DNA of 64,000 nt from positions 5,146,001 through 5,210,000 of the forward strand of contig NC_064675.1 in the NCBI RefSeq assembly GCF_023278565.1, read 5' to 3'. Below, in pieces: positions 33,991 to 44,995 of this stretch; position 1 is the first letter of the stretch; each line of letters begins with the position of its first letter. The position numbers were made by a program, and so were the translations under genes. This DNA comes from Colletotrichum lupini (lineage: Eukaryota > Ascomycota > Sordariomycetes > Glomerellales > Glomerellaceae). Below the pieces are notes generated by a model. The model was not told the DNA's origin and did no database searches. It saw only the letters and a list, made by a program, of their open reading frames with translations.

Positions 33991-35195
33991 GGTGCGTGAC
34001 CGGGGTGTGTGTATGTGTGCGTGAGTGTTGACCGAGCTGGCGGGCTCGGTGAAGAGAGTCCGGAAGATTGGAATGTGCCGGGTCCCGTGAGGCGCGTTGG
34101 GATTGGATGGTTGTGTAAGTAGGAGTGGGGTCCTTCTTGATGCTTCAGGTTGTAGATTGCCGAGAACAGGCGAGAGTGTACTTGGGATACTACAAAGCTG
34201 AACGGGGGAAAAAAGAGACGGTCAGCAATGCTTTTATGTTTTTCTGCCGACTCTCACAAGACTGGGTGTTCTCGAGGGAAATCAATCAGTCTGATCTGGG
34301 GGGCATGGACGATGGGCTCTTCTCTTTATTCATGAATCACATTTCCTCTCCGCTCTTCCTACCCTTCCAAGAGTCTTGGCAAAAGTCTTGGCGACCGGGG
34401 CTTGTGAGACCAGCCGACTTTTGATTGGTCCGAGGTGGCGAGGGCTGCCGAGCTGATGTCGCGGATGATGGGGGGAGACAACAAGGCAGGCAAGGTGCGT
34501 CAAGCCTTGCCTGGAATGACACTGTAGTCAGCACACTTCCCTCTAACACTTTTAGCATGCAAACACACATAACAGAGATAGCTGAGGCTCAGCAGCACAG
34601 TCCAATCCTGATGAGAAAACAGACAGCACCCACTGACAGCGCAAGTACCTCGCCAACACCGCAACATCCGGGCGCATACGATGCCAAGACTCTGGCTGTC
34701 TTGGGGCGTCTTGGCAAATCTCCAGTTTTCACTCTTTCTCCCTTCGCCGAGACCTTGGCATTTGCACTTGGCTCCTATTGCTTCATCCTGCGAGCACCCG
34801 CGTCCATTTACGTTGGTCAATAGCTCGCCATCAGCTGATGACCGCAAGCGCAGCGTTTGATTTCCTGTCCTCCTTTACTCGGCGGCGGCCTTCGTACCGG
34901 TATGGTTCTTGCCAGCTTTCTGGGAAAATCTGGTCTTCTTTGTCCCTGCCACCGGTTGCCACGCTCATGGGAACAACGGCGGCACGCACCCATCATCGAT
35001 GCGGCTCGTTGGGGATGTTCCTCAAGACAATGGCCATGTATTAGGTATTTCTGTCTACGGAGTACGGGTCACAACACTCTGTGTCGTCTGAAGAAAAAGC
35101 CTGCGACCGTCTCAGATGAGGGAGCACTGTTTCCAGCCAAGCAGGTGAGCCGAGTATTTTTGGGCCTTGGATTGCTTGGGGTCTCTGGGGGTCTT

Positions 35196-35214
35196 GGGGG
35201 GGGGGGGGGGGGGG
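35196..35214. repeat. G19 homopolymer
   Basis: Nineteen consecutive G, in a wider G-rich stretch from 35161, upstream of pacC. Confidence 0.9.
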
Positions 35215-37481
35215 TGACCAGACGGGACAAGAGTCCAAGACTGACCTGTCCTGAGAAACAAGCCGCCAAGTACTCCCGTACCTGATGTCACGGGCAAAGC
35301 AGCCGTCGCACTGAGAAGTACGGAGTACGGAGTACACTTTCAGGCGACCAGCCAGAGAGATAGGACGATTGACAGGACATGGGAGATGCCTGGTGCCCGA
35401 TTGACAGGGTAAGGGGCGCGAGAACGACAAGCCTTCCACGCTTTTTCTTAGTACTCCGTATACCAAGACCTCCATGCTTCGAGTCCCAGACTCCCAAGAG
35501 CCAAGAGACCAAGTCTCCGTGCCTTCGTACCAAAAGAGGCAGAAAGCGAAAAGAGACACACACGACACGGGGTGGGGACGAGGATGCGACGGCGGCCTCG
35601 GACGCTCCGATAAGCGCATACCCCGTAAATGTTGATAACTCTCCATCCCATGGAGCCGGCCCAAGAATAACGATCCGCACACGGCAAGACGGGATGCAGC
35701 CAGCTCGTCATTTCCGCAGGCCACACCGAAGCTGCCATGCTGCGAAGGATGGCAAACCCGCAACAAATCACCCAGTTGCTTAACCGAGTGATTCGCCCTC
35801 CACTTTTTCGACTTGCAAGTTGCGCGTGTGTGGAACAAACTCGACAGTCCGGACACACAAGTGGCGCCGGACCCTCGATAAGCTGGGGGACGGCACCCTC
35901 GGGGGGGCAGGTGACTTTCGGGTGACGGGGGGGGACGCTGTAGATTCTGACAACGTTTTGGGGCAATGCCCAAGAGCCAAAAGAAGCTTTCCGCTCCTCT
36001 CTTCTTGGCCTCTCCGCCGCAGCCAAGACTGCCAAGTCCTTAGCGCCAAGGGCTACGCGCAATCCAAATGTCCTCGCCTGTTGTCGGCTGGTTGTCGCCC
36101 CCTCTTCTCGACATGTCCACGATACAGTCGCCGCTCCCCTATGGTCAGCCAGAAGCCGTTCAAACCGGCTCGTCCAGAAAGTGTTGCGCAATACCGCCTG
36201 TTATGGCCCACGCAAGGGAAGCCGATGTGCCGGGCGTTGGTCATCGCATTCGGTGCGGGTGAGATGCGGTGGAGCTCGCCAAGCTTTAAATACGTGGATG
36301 AGGGAACTTGAACGTTTTCCCTAAACCGAGAGCTTGAAAGCAAGCACAGATGGGAAATCGAAAAAGATTGGGTTGGGGTGGTGGGCGAGGGTGCGGCGTG
36401 CGGCGTGGTGAGGAGGGTGAGATGCCGTGTGCCAAAACGACGCAGCTGTCGGGGTCCGAGGGATACGTACCTCCGAATAGGTAGGTAGGTACGGTACGGA
36501 GTACTGTGGCACTGCGTGCCTCGAGTCGACACCAATAGAAGTCACCACAGTACGCAGTACCAACCCAGCCTCGATCCGCCAAGACTCATTTCTAGTAATG
36601 GCAGGTACCTCTCGACCCACTCCCCTTCCCCTTCCCCTTCCCAAGATCATCCCGTCCCTGACCGGCCATCCACAGATTCCTCCCCAGTGTGGCAGTTCAC
36701 TTTCTCCCTTTACACTCAACCACCACTCAATTCCCTACGGTTTCGTTGTAGTTTGCCTTTCGACTATCTAATTTGCCTTCTCGTTGTCGGGTTCCCATCA
36801 CGGCACTTAGCAATTTGTGTAATACACTGCATCGCAAACGCACCGACACAGCCATCTTTTTCTTAAGTTGGTCGATCCAGCCAGATGTCGCCCCGTCGAT
36901 TACCTTAAAACATGCACTCAACGTGCCAACGTGCCCGAGGCTTGACGCCCGTCCATACATAGTAGTGTCATATTCACGAGTATTCAGGTGAGCGGGTCGC
37001 TCAACTCTTGGCAGTTCGACCCACGATGGCGGTACGCCAATTGGTGTCAGACTGCTCCCCTAATCCCCTTGGTGAACGGTCTCGTCGACCGGTCGACTTG
37101 ACCTTCTCCCTCTTGGCTACGGCGCCAAGCTTGGTCGAAAAAAGAAGACATGAGCCCAAGAACGACGAGCCGTCTCACAAACCATGCCATCGCATCATGG
37201 CCGACCCCGCCTGTCCACGGGATCCCTCACTGGCACGGTGTGTTCGCTGCAGACCATTCCCAAGAACTCGAGTATCAGCAAAACCTGATAATTTGCCGCT
37301 TCAAAGCCCAGCCAGACGAAAGCTGGGCGTTCTTGGCTGCAGATACCAAGCACCTTCAGCCTGTATCCTCCATCCTGTCCACCTTGCGCCCGCCGCTTCG
37401 CCGTTCAATGAGGCTGTGCAAGCAATGCCAAGACCTGCGAGGATGGGTGGTTTCGCCCTGGCTTCAACTCTCGCCAGTCCA

Positions 37482-37499
37482 GGGGGGGGGGGGGGGGGG
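37482..37499. repeat. G18 homopolymer
   Basis: Eighteen consecutive G in the same gene-free region as the G19 tract. Confidence 0.9.
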
Positions 37500-40400
37500 C
37501 CACATCGCCAGCGCTCTACACTCAATCAGAGGAGAAGCAATCAAAACGAGGCCTTTAACAAGTCTTGGCATTGCTCCTTTCACACTCACTGGCCGCCACA
37601 TGCATTCTATTTGCGCGATTTGTGAGTTTGTTTAGCCCGTCTCGACGATGCTTGAGTCTTACCACATCCTCCTCCATCAACAGATTGACTTTCACTCCCT
37701 CTACCCGAATCGGTGATTGCTCGTCCCACACTCTCACTAACATGGCTCGAAGAATTAAGGTTCTGGAAGGAATACCCGCACACTTTGTGCAGTCCTGCAT
37801 GGTCATCATCCATTGGCTGTGCCGCCAGAAGGGTCGCCGATGTGCCACGAGCCCGATGAGCCTGCCAATGCCACGGGAATTTACCAAGCTTTCCGGCGAA
37901 ATCTTGGATGCACGACACCCGAGCGAGAAAACGACCGCACCATCAGCAACATGACTGCCCGCACGCCCCAGATGCAGCTACAGACCACAATGACTCTTTC
38001 GAGTTTTGAGCCATCATCCACGCTGGAACTCTCCACGTTTGGTCACAGTTATTCCAGACTCAATCAGACCACCGTGTTCGCCTCCCCAGACGATCGCGAC
38101 AACCCCGGCAGTTCAAGGACGAGTGGTCCCCCGAAAAGCCCCAGATGCGGAGGGTCGAATGGGGTGCTTGTGTTCGGACGCCAGGCCGAGATTAGGAAGG
38201 ACTCTGCAAGTGGTGTCCTGGCTCGGCGGGATCAGGCCAAGATGCCAGTAGGACTTCTTGCATAGTGGGCTTTGCTTCATTCCCATCTTGCCCATGCACT
38301 CTTGGCCTCCGCTTACGAGCTCCAGACTTTGAAGGACCTTCTTGGCTTCTGACCATGGGCCGCAAAGCGCGTGGGCATGGTATTGCGTTGTGCAACAGTT
38401 CTTTGGAACCTCTCGGCGTCTTGGCTTTAGCTTGAGCGCTTTCTGTCTGGCCTTGGATTACATCAAGCCTCAGCACCGACTGGCTTACAGGTGGAGTGGC
38501 CAAGGCCCACAGCCATCTTCCAATTTCACATCCGTACTCCCTTCTACCTGCCGTAATCGATGCTGATGGGCAATGCAGGAGAGAAAGAGCGCAGAAAGGG
38601 AACGCCAGGTCACATATCAACCCCCGTTATTCAGAGGCTCTGAAATCACAGCGCAACCCTACGGAAACAATCTTGAAATTCGGGCGATATTTTAGAGTAT
38701 CCGAAGCCTCTCAAATCCAAGACGGCAACGCCTTGGTTTGGCCTTGGCTCCATCTTGGCCGGGCAATTTTGACAATGATCAAGAGTAAGTCTTGAGTTTC
38801 GGGGGACTGAAACGTCTGCCGGTCTCCGGTACCCGGGTGGACAACAGACGAACGTCGACGAGTGGGCCGTGTTGTCAACTGGCGATTAGCCGTGCTATCA
38901 ATTGGGAGAGCAGCGACCTATCTTTTCTTGGCGTTTGCATGACAAACGACGATCTCTATTGCGACCATTTGTCTCCTGTTTGCCAAGCATCCTCACCAGC
39001 GTTCTATCAAGCGACTTACGAGTAGTCGCTCGTCAATGCTGTAGGCAAAGCAGCTACCTAGATCCGGGCCAGATGCCCGTGATCAACCAGAAGCGGAGTC
39101 TTGGTGAGCAGATGCGACCTAGCTCCGACAACAGCTGCCGCTGTTCGACGGCGATGGTGAGAATTTCCGACGAGGCGTCGGTCCTGGCACACGACGTTTC
39201 CTCCGGACTGCTCCAATGCTGTAGTTTTCGGTTCAAGAAGCCTGCTACTGTCGTACTGGACCAGAATATCCATCTTGCCTGTGGCCAGAGGTAATCCCCA
39301 CTTGCAGAAAATAGCTGCAACCCAACCCCTGGCCCCCTTTCTCCTTATCGTCGTTTTGTTTGTTTCCATTGCTGTTTCCAGCTATTTCTGTTTCCCGCTG
39401 TTCATTTATCAAATCGATCTATTCGACCCTCCGAAATGACCCGACCGTTCACACCCCATGAGACGCCAAGAATCAGAACTTGCCCCAATGCTTGACCAAC
39501 ATGAACAAAGTCACCGACTGAAGGTGTCTCCGCCTCAATCTGCGGACCAAATTTCCCTCATTCAGCAAAGTCGAAGTAAAGAGGTCCGGTGCATCGTTAG
39601 CCTGGACATGGCAGCCAAGTGGGCGGCAAAATGGGATGCTAGCTTACAAGATTCTGACGCTTACTTGCCTGTTTACTATGCCTGATCTTCTTATCATTTT
39701 TGTTGTTACTATTATAAGTTTTGTTTCTCGTGAATTCCTATGAGAATACCCTTGAATGAAAGAATAGAGATAATATTAGGAATAGAAATAACAGGAAAGG
39801 AGTTAGGGAGGGTACCGATTGAGCGGCAACCGATTTTGTCACCTACTTGGCAGCGTAATGCAGGCCACTGTCGCCTTCGCCCTCAGATTGCGGCATGATG
39901 CAGTTCTAGGTCACGGCTCCTTCTCAATGAGGCCTCCTGTCCCTTTCTTCCGCGACACAAGCAGTGTCCAGTGTGTCACGTCTTCAGAAGAAGAAATCTA
40001 GTGATTTGCTCCTGAGTGGGGTAGACAACTGAAGGATAGATCTGGACTATCGAGTGGCAAATTCCCGCTGCATGGGCTCGATGCAAAAGTAAGGAGGGAG
40101 CTCCAGTTCCTGGTTCAGAAAGAGTCGATGGAATGCTTGAGCGTCCGTCGCTGTGGCTTTCGTGGTCTTGCAGGCTTCGAAGGCGATGACATTTACGCAC
40201 CAGTCTCATTTGCGTCTGACATCCTCTCTCGCTAGTATTGCTATTGTTATGTCTATTCTTGCCAGCTACAGGAGCCAGCTCATATGGAGGCCGTCGGAGT
40301 ATCTTCGTTCCTGCTATGCAATCGTGTGCGGAATCTTCTTTGAAGTGGTCATTGATCCCTCGTTGTTCCCTTACTTCGGACCAGTTCTCCCTGCCCCTGC

Positions 40401-40887
40401 TCTCTGGGGGAGGCCGGTCTCCTCGTAGACGCTCTTGACCACAATAAGGCGATGGTGCCTTCCTCTGTGCATCATGGCCACTCATTCGTGTTGTACAATA
40501 GACATCGGACACAAACCAGAGAACCAACGGGATCCTTTGAAGATTTGGGCACGCCACACTCTACGAGCTGCTATACTTGACTACTAAGATGCCTGAAGAA
40601 GCCACGCTAAGCACGACGATCATCTCGCGGGACGCCTCAAACACGTCTACTAATGCTGGATGCGAGCCATCTTACAGTACAGTCCTTCTCTACGCCGTGC
40701 CTATGATCCAACACTTGCGAGACGGCCTACGGATAGCCATTGACCTCTTGTCATGCTGTCTCGTCACCGTATGTGGTAACGGTTATTGCCCAACAACAAA
40801 GGCGAACAACCCTCGAACACTCTTGGCTTTGTAATCTTGCTAACCCCCTGACAATGGCCGCGCCTCAAAGATGCAATCTACAGATCT

Positions 40888-41936
40888 TCACTCCATGACC
40901 AGCACGCTCCTGAAGCGCACCTTATTCGACATCATGCGCTCCACCGCTTCAGGCGCCTCGCTCAACGGGAACTTCTCAATCAGGCACTAGACGTCCTGCT
41001 TCCTCGAGAACTCGATCGCGTCCTCCGGATCCCGCGCGTGCCCACTAGGCCATCCATGAACCGAACAGCCGCCCGCGATCAAATGCAACGAGCTGATTTC
41101 GATGTTCTCAACCGCCGTGAGCACCAACAACTTGCCGCGCACCCGCGGCGCGCCCGCAAGGGGGCTGATAGCCTTTGCACTCGGCGCCGCCCAGGGCCTT
41201 GAGCCTCGCCACGGGGTCCTCGACGCTGCTGTCGATGAAGCACCCGGCGCCCAGCTCAGACGCGAAACCCGCTTTCGCGGCGCCGGAGCTGATGGCCGCG
41301 ACGCGGTAGCCCATCTTGGTGGCGTACTGCGCGGCGAGGTGGCCTAGGCCGCCGAGGCCTTGGACGGCGACGAGGCTTCCTTGGGGAATCTCCATCTTGC
41401 GGATGCCGTTGAAGACGGTGACGCCGGCGCAGAGGAGGGGCGCCGTCTCGGCGGGGTCGAGGTCTGCTGGGACGCGGACGACGGCTTGGGCGCGGAGGGT
41501 GACGTATTCTGCGTAGCCTCCGTCGCGGGTGACGCCGTTGATTGGGCCGTTTTGGCAGGATTGGGATTGGCCTAGCTGGCATGTTGCGCAGGTTCTGTCG
41601 TGGCCTTGTATGGACGTCAGTTGAGTGTGCTTCAACACGATCTCCCTCCCCAAAGACCCCTCTCATCTCCGGCTTGTTTATAATCCAGAGGTTTCCAGAG
41701 AGTACAGACTCGCCTCCATGCCAAGCTCCTCCAACGCGCTCGCCGCCCGGGACGCGGGGATGAACGGGGCCTAATTCGCCTTTTTGCATGCCAACGTCCG
41801 AGTGGCAGATGCCGCAGGCGAGCACCTTGACGAGGACCTCGCCTTTCCCTGGCGCCTTGAAGTCTGCCGTCCGGAGTTGCAGAGGGGCGCCTGCCTCCTT
41901 GACCTGCCACGCCTTACACGTCTTTGGGAGGGACAT
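40888..41936 (-). pseudogene. Zinc alcohol dehydrogenase pseudogene
   Basis: From the ATG at 41936 the minus strand encodes a medium-chain zinc alcohol dehydrogenase (GICHSDVGMQKGE, HDRTC..CQLGQ, the GLGGLGHLA Rossmann motif). It carries three lesions. First, after PRVPG about 20 residues are missing, including the GHE zinc-ligand motif. Second, near 41180 a deletion after LKALGG removes the VATAP-type segment and shifts the frame. The shifted frame then continues as family sequence (AISPLAG, GKLLVL, SVHGWPSGHA). Third, that frame has a TAG at 40987-40989 before the normal end at 40888. The first intron (41713-41605) keeps frame only with a GC donor (AG/GCGAGT). The intact enzyme would interconvert alcohols and aldehydes; this copy should not be functional. 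Confidence 0.8.
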
Positions 41937-43021
41937 TGCTACTGGAGTTAGATGAGGAGATGGTGAGGGAGAGAGAGAGAGGGAGAGGGTAAGTTGGATG
42001 TTGTGTTGTCAAGATCTCGTGTGGTTTTTCTGTTCCAATATGTATCTTCTCCTGGAGATGGGTCGCTTATGTAGCCTAGGGTTATGTGAATGTTGCTGAA
42101 AGGACAACTGTGGCAACTGCAATACAACTTTTCTCGTGATGTCAACATTTCGATGTTTGGAAAGTGATGCTTCGTAAGAAGGTATCGTTGATTTGTGATC
42201 CGGCGATACTGACTAACAGAGGCCGCGCCGAGTGCCCACTTCACGATATTTACGTCTAGTGTCCCCGTTACATCCCTCTCATCGACCGGCTTTTAACAAG
42301 ATTGTATCTCAATATTGGCTCCTCAAGTAGAGGTCTAGGTTTCTTCAGATCGTTGCCGGAGTTTGTGTCTTACCACGTTGGGGCGCCGTAGCAGGGATGG
42401 AGTTGCCGGGGTTATGTCCTACTATGTTGGGCATCGTAGCAGGAATAGGGGTGCCGCGTATGGAGTAACCCGTGAGGCCGTGTCCAGCGGGAAAGAGATG
42501 TCTTCTTGGTAAGTTAAAAGCAGAATCAAGTGATGTACGAAAAGGCCGATGCCGAAAAAGGCCGTAACGGCTCCGGCTGGACTGGACGGGGTCGGCTCGG
42601 CGCCGACTTGAACCACCAATCATCCGGCTTTGAATTATCTGCCAACGAAGACCTCAATGGTCAATGATTATCAGAGGTTCCCATGACTATCTCGCAATCA
42701 GAACAGTAGGCTCATAAATGAGTGGAGATGCAGGAGTGGAACCTGTCATGTACCGAGGTTAGAAGGTGGAAGCCCTGGGGAATGTGAAGGAAGTCTCGTG
42801 AGGTTCTTGAACTGAGGTACTCCGTGAAACATTCGAAGAGACGAAGATTCGATTACGCTCTAGTAGTTATACTCTCCTGCTGATTACGACTCATTTCAGT
42901 AATAAAATTAACAACCAAAACCAAAAACGCGTCAAAAATGAAATCAAGATGCCGCTCTAGATCACGTAACATCACCTCCCAATCATTCACTCATACACCA
43001 CCCGCCCCTGGGACCCAGAAT
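41937..43021. other. Intergenic, upstream of the ADH pseudogene
   Basis: No gene is supported. The region includes a GA-rich tract next to the pseudogene start and the motif CGGCGCCGACTTGAA at 42598-42612, which recurs with one change at 44659-44673. Confidence 0.45.
42598..42612 (+). promoter_or_regulatory. Shared 15-bp motif, copy 1 (CGGCGCCGACTTGAA)
   Basis: It includes the palindrome CGGCGCCG and lies about 660 bp upstream of the ADH pseudogene start. The second copy is in the next intergenic region with one C/T difference. Confidence 0.35.
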
Positions 43022-44100
43022 CTAGGCCTTTTTAACCTTTTCCTGGCCTCTTTGGAAAATCTTGTTCTTAATCACCGCATCGTCCAACCCCGCCCCCGCA
43101 TTCATGGTCCCATCAAACACCGTCCTCGGCCCAAACGCATTCAAGAACCAAACAAGCCACGCGTTCGTACCCTTCCACACATACGGGCTCCCGCCGCTCT
43201 TGAGCACAAGCGGCACGACCTGCCTCGCAAACTCATCAGGCTTCGTCGTCGTCTTCTCGTGCGTGGCGCTGCGCTCCCGCACCTTATCCTCGGCGTCGAC
43301 GTACAGGCTGTCCCTGTCGAAGCTGATATTGTTGGCCTGGATGATGGAGGTGGCCACCTCGCCCATGTAGACCGTCAGCACGCGCAGGCCGAGGGGCGAG
43401 ACCTCGAGACGGAGGGTGTCAGAGTAGGCCGCGACGGCGGCCTTTGTGGCGTTGTAGCCTGACGTGAAGGGCCCCGGGAGGCGGGCGAGCACGGAGGCGA
43501 CGTTGACGATTGTGGGTTGCTGGGAAGATCGGGAGGTGGAGACGGCGGCGAGGAGGAGCGGGGTGAAGGCTGTCACCATGTCGAAGAGGCCGAAGACGTT
43601 GGCGTCGAACATTTGGCGGGTGCGGTAGGAGTCTGCTTCTACTGCTGGCGCTTCGTAGACTTGATGCCGAAAGATACTATGTTAGTTGTTCCGTGCTTCA
43701 CAGGTTCTATTATTGGGGAGGAGTGTCAGATGGGGAAGAAGGACTCACGAGCACCCGCATTGTTGTACAGAATGTCAAGGGTACCGCCTGTACGTCTTGA
43801 AATCTCCTCTTTTACACTAGCGATACTCTGCGAGCTCGTCACGTCGAGCGTGAGCGTTTCGATGCCCTTTTCTGTGAGGTTCGCCACCGACTTAAGGGAA
43901 CGGGCGGTTGCGAAGACGCGCAGGCCTTGGGCTGCGAATGCGAGTGCCAGCGTGTTACCGACACCCCCTTGGGAGCATCTATCAGAGACATGTCAGCGTT
44001 CCAAGCGTGGGGAATGCAAAGTAGAGGAGCCTAGAAGGTATCTCGAAGGCAACCACACTTACCCTGTGATGAGGACTGTTCGCTTGGTAGGCGATGACAT
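43022..44100 (-). CDS. Classical short-chain dehydrogenase/reductase, AYR1-like
   Basis: Three exons on the minus strand: 44100-44063, 43978-43749 and 43659-43022, giving 301 residues. The cofactor motif TGCSQGGVG spans intron 1, NNAGA is present, and the catalytic pair is in YNATK with an upstream NVAS serine. The N-terminus and overall pattern resemble yeast Ayr1 (1-acyl-dihydroxyacetone-phosphate reductase) and its many fungal homologues. The family is broad, so lipid-precursor reduction is only one option. The intron 2 acceptor was chosen to restore NNAGALYEAPAV in frame. It has an ADH pseudogene on one side and an enoyl-reductase-like gene on the other. Confidence 0.85.
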
Positions 44101-44995
44101 GATTGCAGGTTGGAACTGAAAATTGGCTGTGAATGGTGAGAACTTGGAAGATTGAATAAGCTGGATGAGTTGAATAGGTTGTCCCACCATGCAATCTCGA
44201 GGTGGAAATCGCGTACGACTTAAGTAACTAGACGATAGATGTAATTTGGAATACAATGGCCCCCAATTATTACCAATATATCTTGACCATTATCCAAATC
44301 GAGAAAAACAGTCAAAACTTTAGCCGTGGTGACAGATCTCAAGTTGTGTGCGTCGAAGTCGAAGACTATTGGTAAGCTCGTAGAGAAAGGCACTCTAGAA
44401 GATTAGAGCGCGTGGCGTGTGCTTTCGGAGCCTTCAGATACTCCATTCTCCGCCGTCTTGAAAGGCGACCGGGCAAGCCATCGCCCTCTCTACGTAGTAC
44501 GTCTTTATCCGGAAGAAGGGGCCGGACAGGGCCTCGGGATGACAAAGACTGGCTTCCAGCACGTAGAAGTTTTGGTCCCATTTTATCGCCTGTGGTGAGT
44601 AAACCATAATCGTCCCGGGGGCTGTTTAATAATCGCCTCCGAGAAAGTGGGGACTCTCCGGCGCCGATTTGAATGCATCCGTAGCCCGTCAAATGTGGGG
44701 CTTTGGTCCCATCCGCAACTCGTTGGTTGATCGTCCGTCTGCTGTCTGCAACTCCGCAACAGCAGCAAGGCGAACAGACCACTTGCGGTTCGTGATTGCG
44801 CATCATGGCAAACGGAACGTGCTTAATAATGTTCAGTTTTGGGTTTCAGCATGAGAGAAAGCATACGGAGAGATGAGCATAAAATGACAATTGAGGAACG
44901 ATGTCTACGTAAAGATTCCGATATCCTTCTTCATTACCACCAAATTGCAATCAATCTTTCAAGCAAATACACGGAACCATTGCATGTACACAAAA
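44101..44995. other. Divergent promoter region between two oxidoreductase genes
   Basis: No gene is visible. It is shared by the SDR (-) and the enoyl-reductase-like gene (+). It contains CGGCGCCGATTTGAA at 44659-44673, matching 14 of 15 bases at 42598-42612. Confidence 0.5.
44659..44673 (+). promoter_or_regulatory. Shared 15-bp motif, copy 2 (CGGCGCCGATTTGAA)
   Basis: It lies between the divergent SDR and enoyl-reductase-like genes, about 560 and 320 bp from their starts. Confidence 0.35.

Larger units (their letters stand above)
34375..38987. promoter_or_regulatory. Dense cluster of PacC recognition hexamers (GCCAAG)
   Basis: I count 30 GCCAAG/CTTGGC hexamers by eye. Examples are 34375, 34387, 34683, 34710, 34754, 34767, 35136, 35265, 35500, 36004, 36022, 36031, 36045, 36278, 36578, 37007, 37112, 37124, 38743 and 38754. 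Chance predicts about two in this length. GCCARG is the known PacC site and lies here upstream of pacC, so autoregulation is the natural reading; binding is inferred. Confidence 0.6.
33991..40887. other. Gene-free 6.9-kb region upstream of pacC
   Basis: No open frame here carries a recognisable domain, and overlapping frames on both strands look like noise. It holds about 30 copies of GCCAAG, two G18-19 tracts (35196-35214 and 37482-37499), several TACGGAGTA-type motifs (35057, 35313-35332, 35451, 36497) and a CCCTTCC repeat near 36624-36643. It is probably a long regulatory region and leader of pacC, and could also host non-coding transcripts. Confidence 0.5.

Noticed and set aside
35041..35973. 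A 310-codon open frame on the minus strand upstream of pacC
   Set aside because: Its translation crosses the G19 tract (as poly-proline), has no domain or signal, and overlaps equally long frames in other registers. It looks like chance openness in non-coding DNA.
40577..40834. An 85-codon frame near the ADH pseudogene
   Set aside because: No recognisable motif and no supporting splice partners; the end of the frame is arbitrary.
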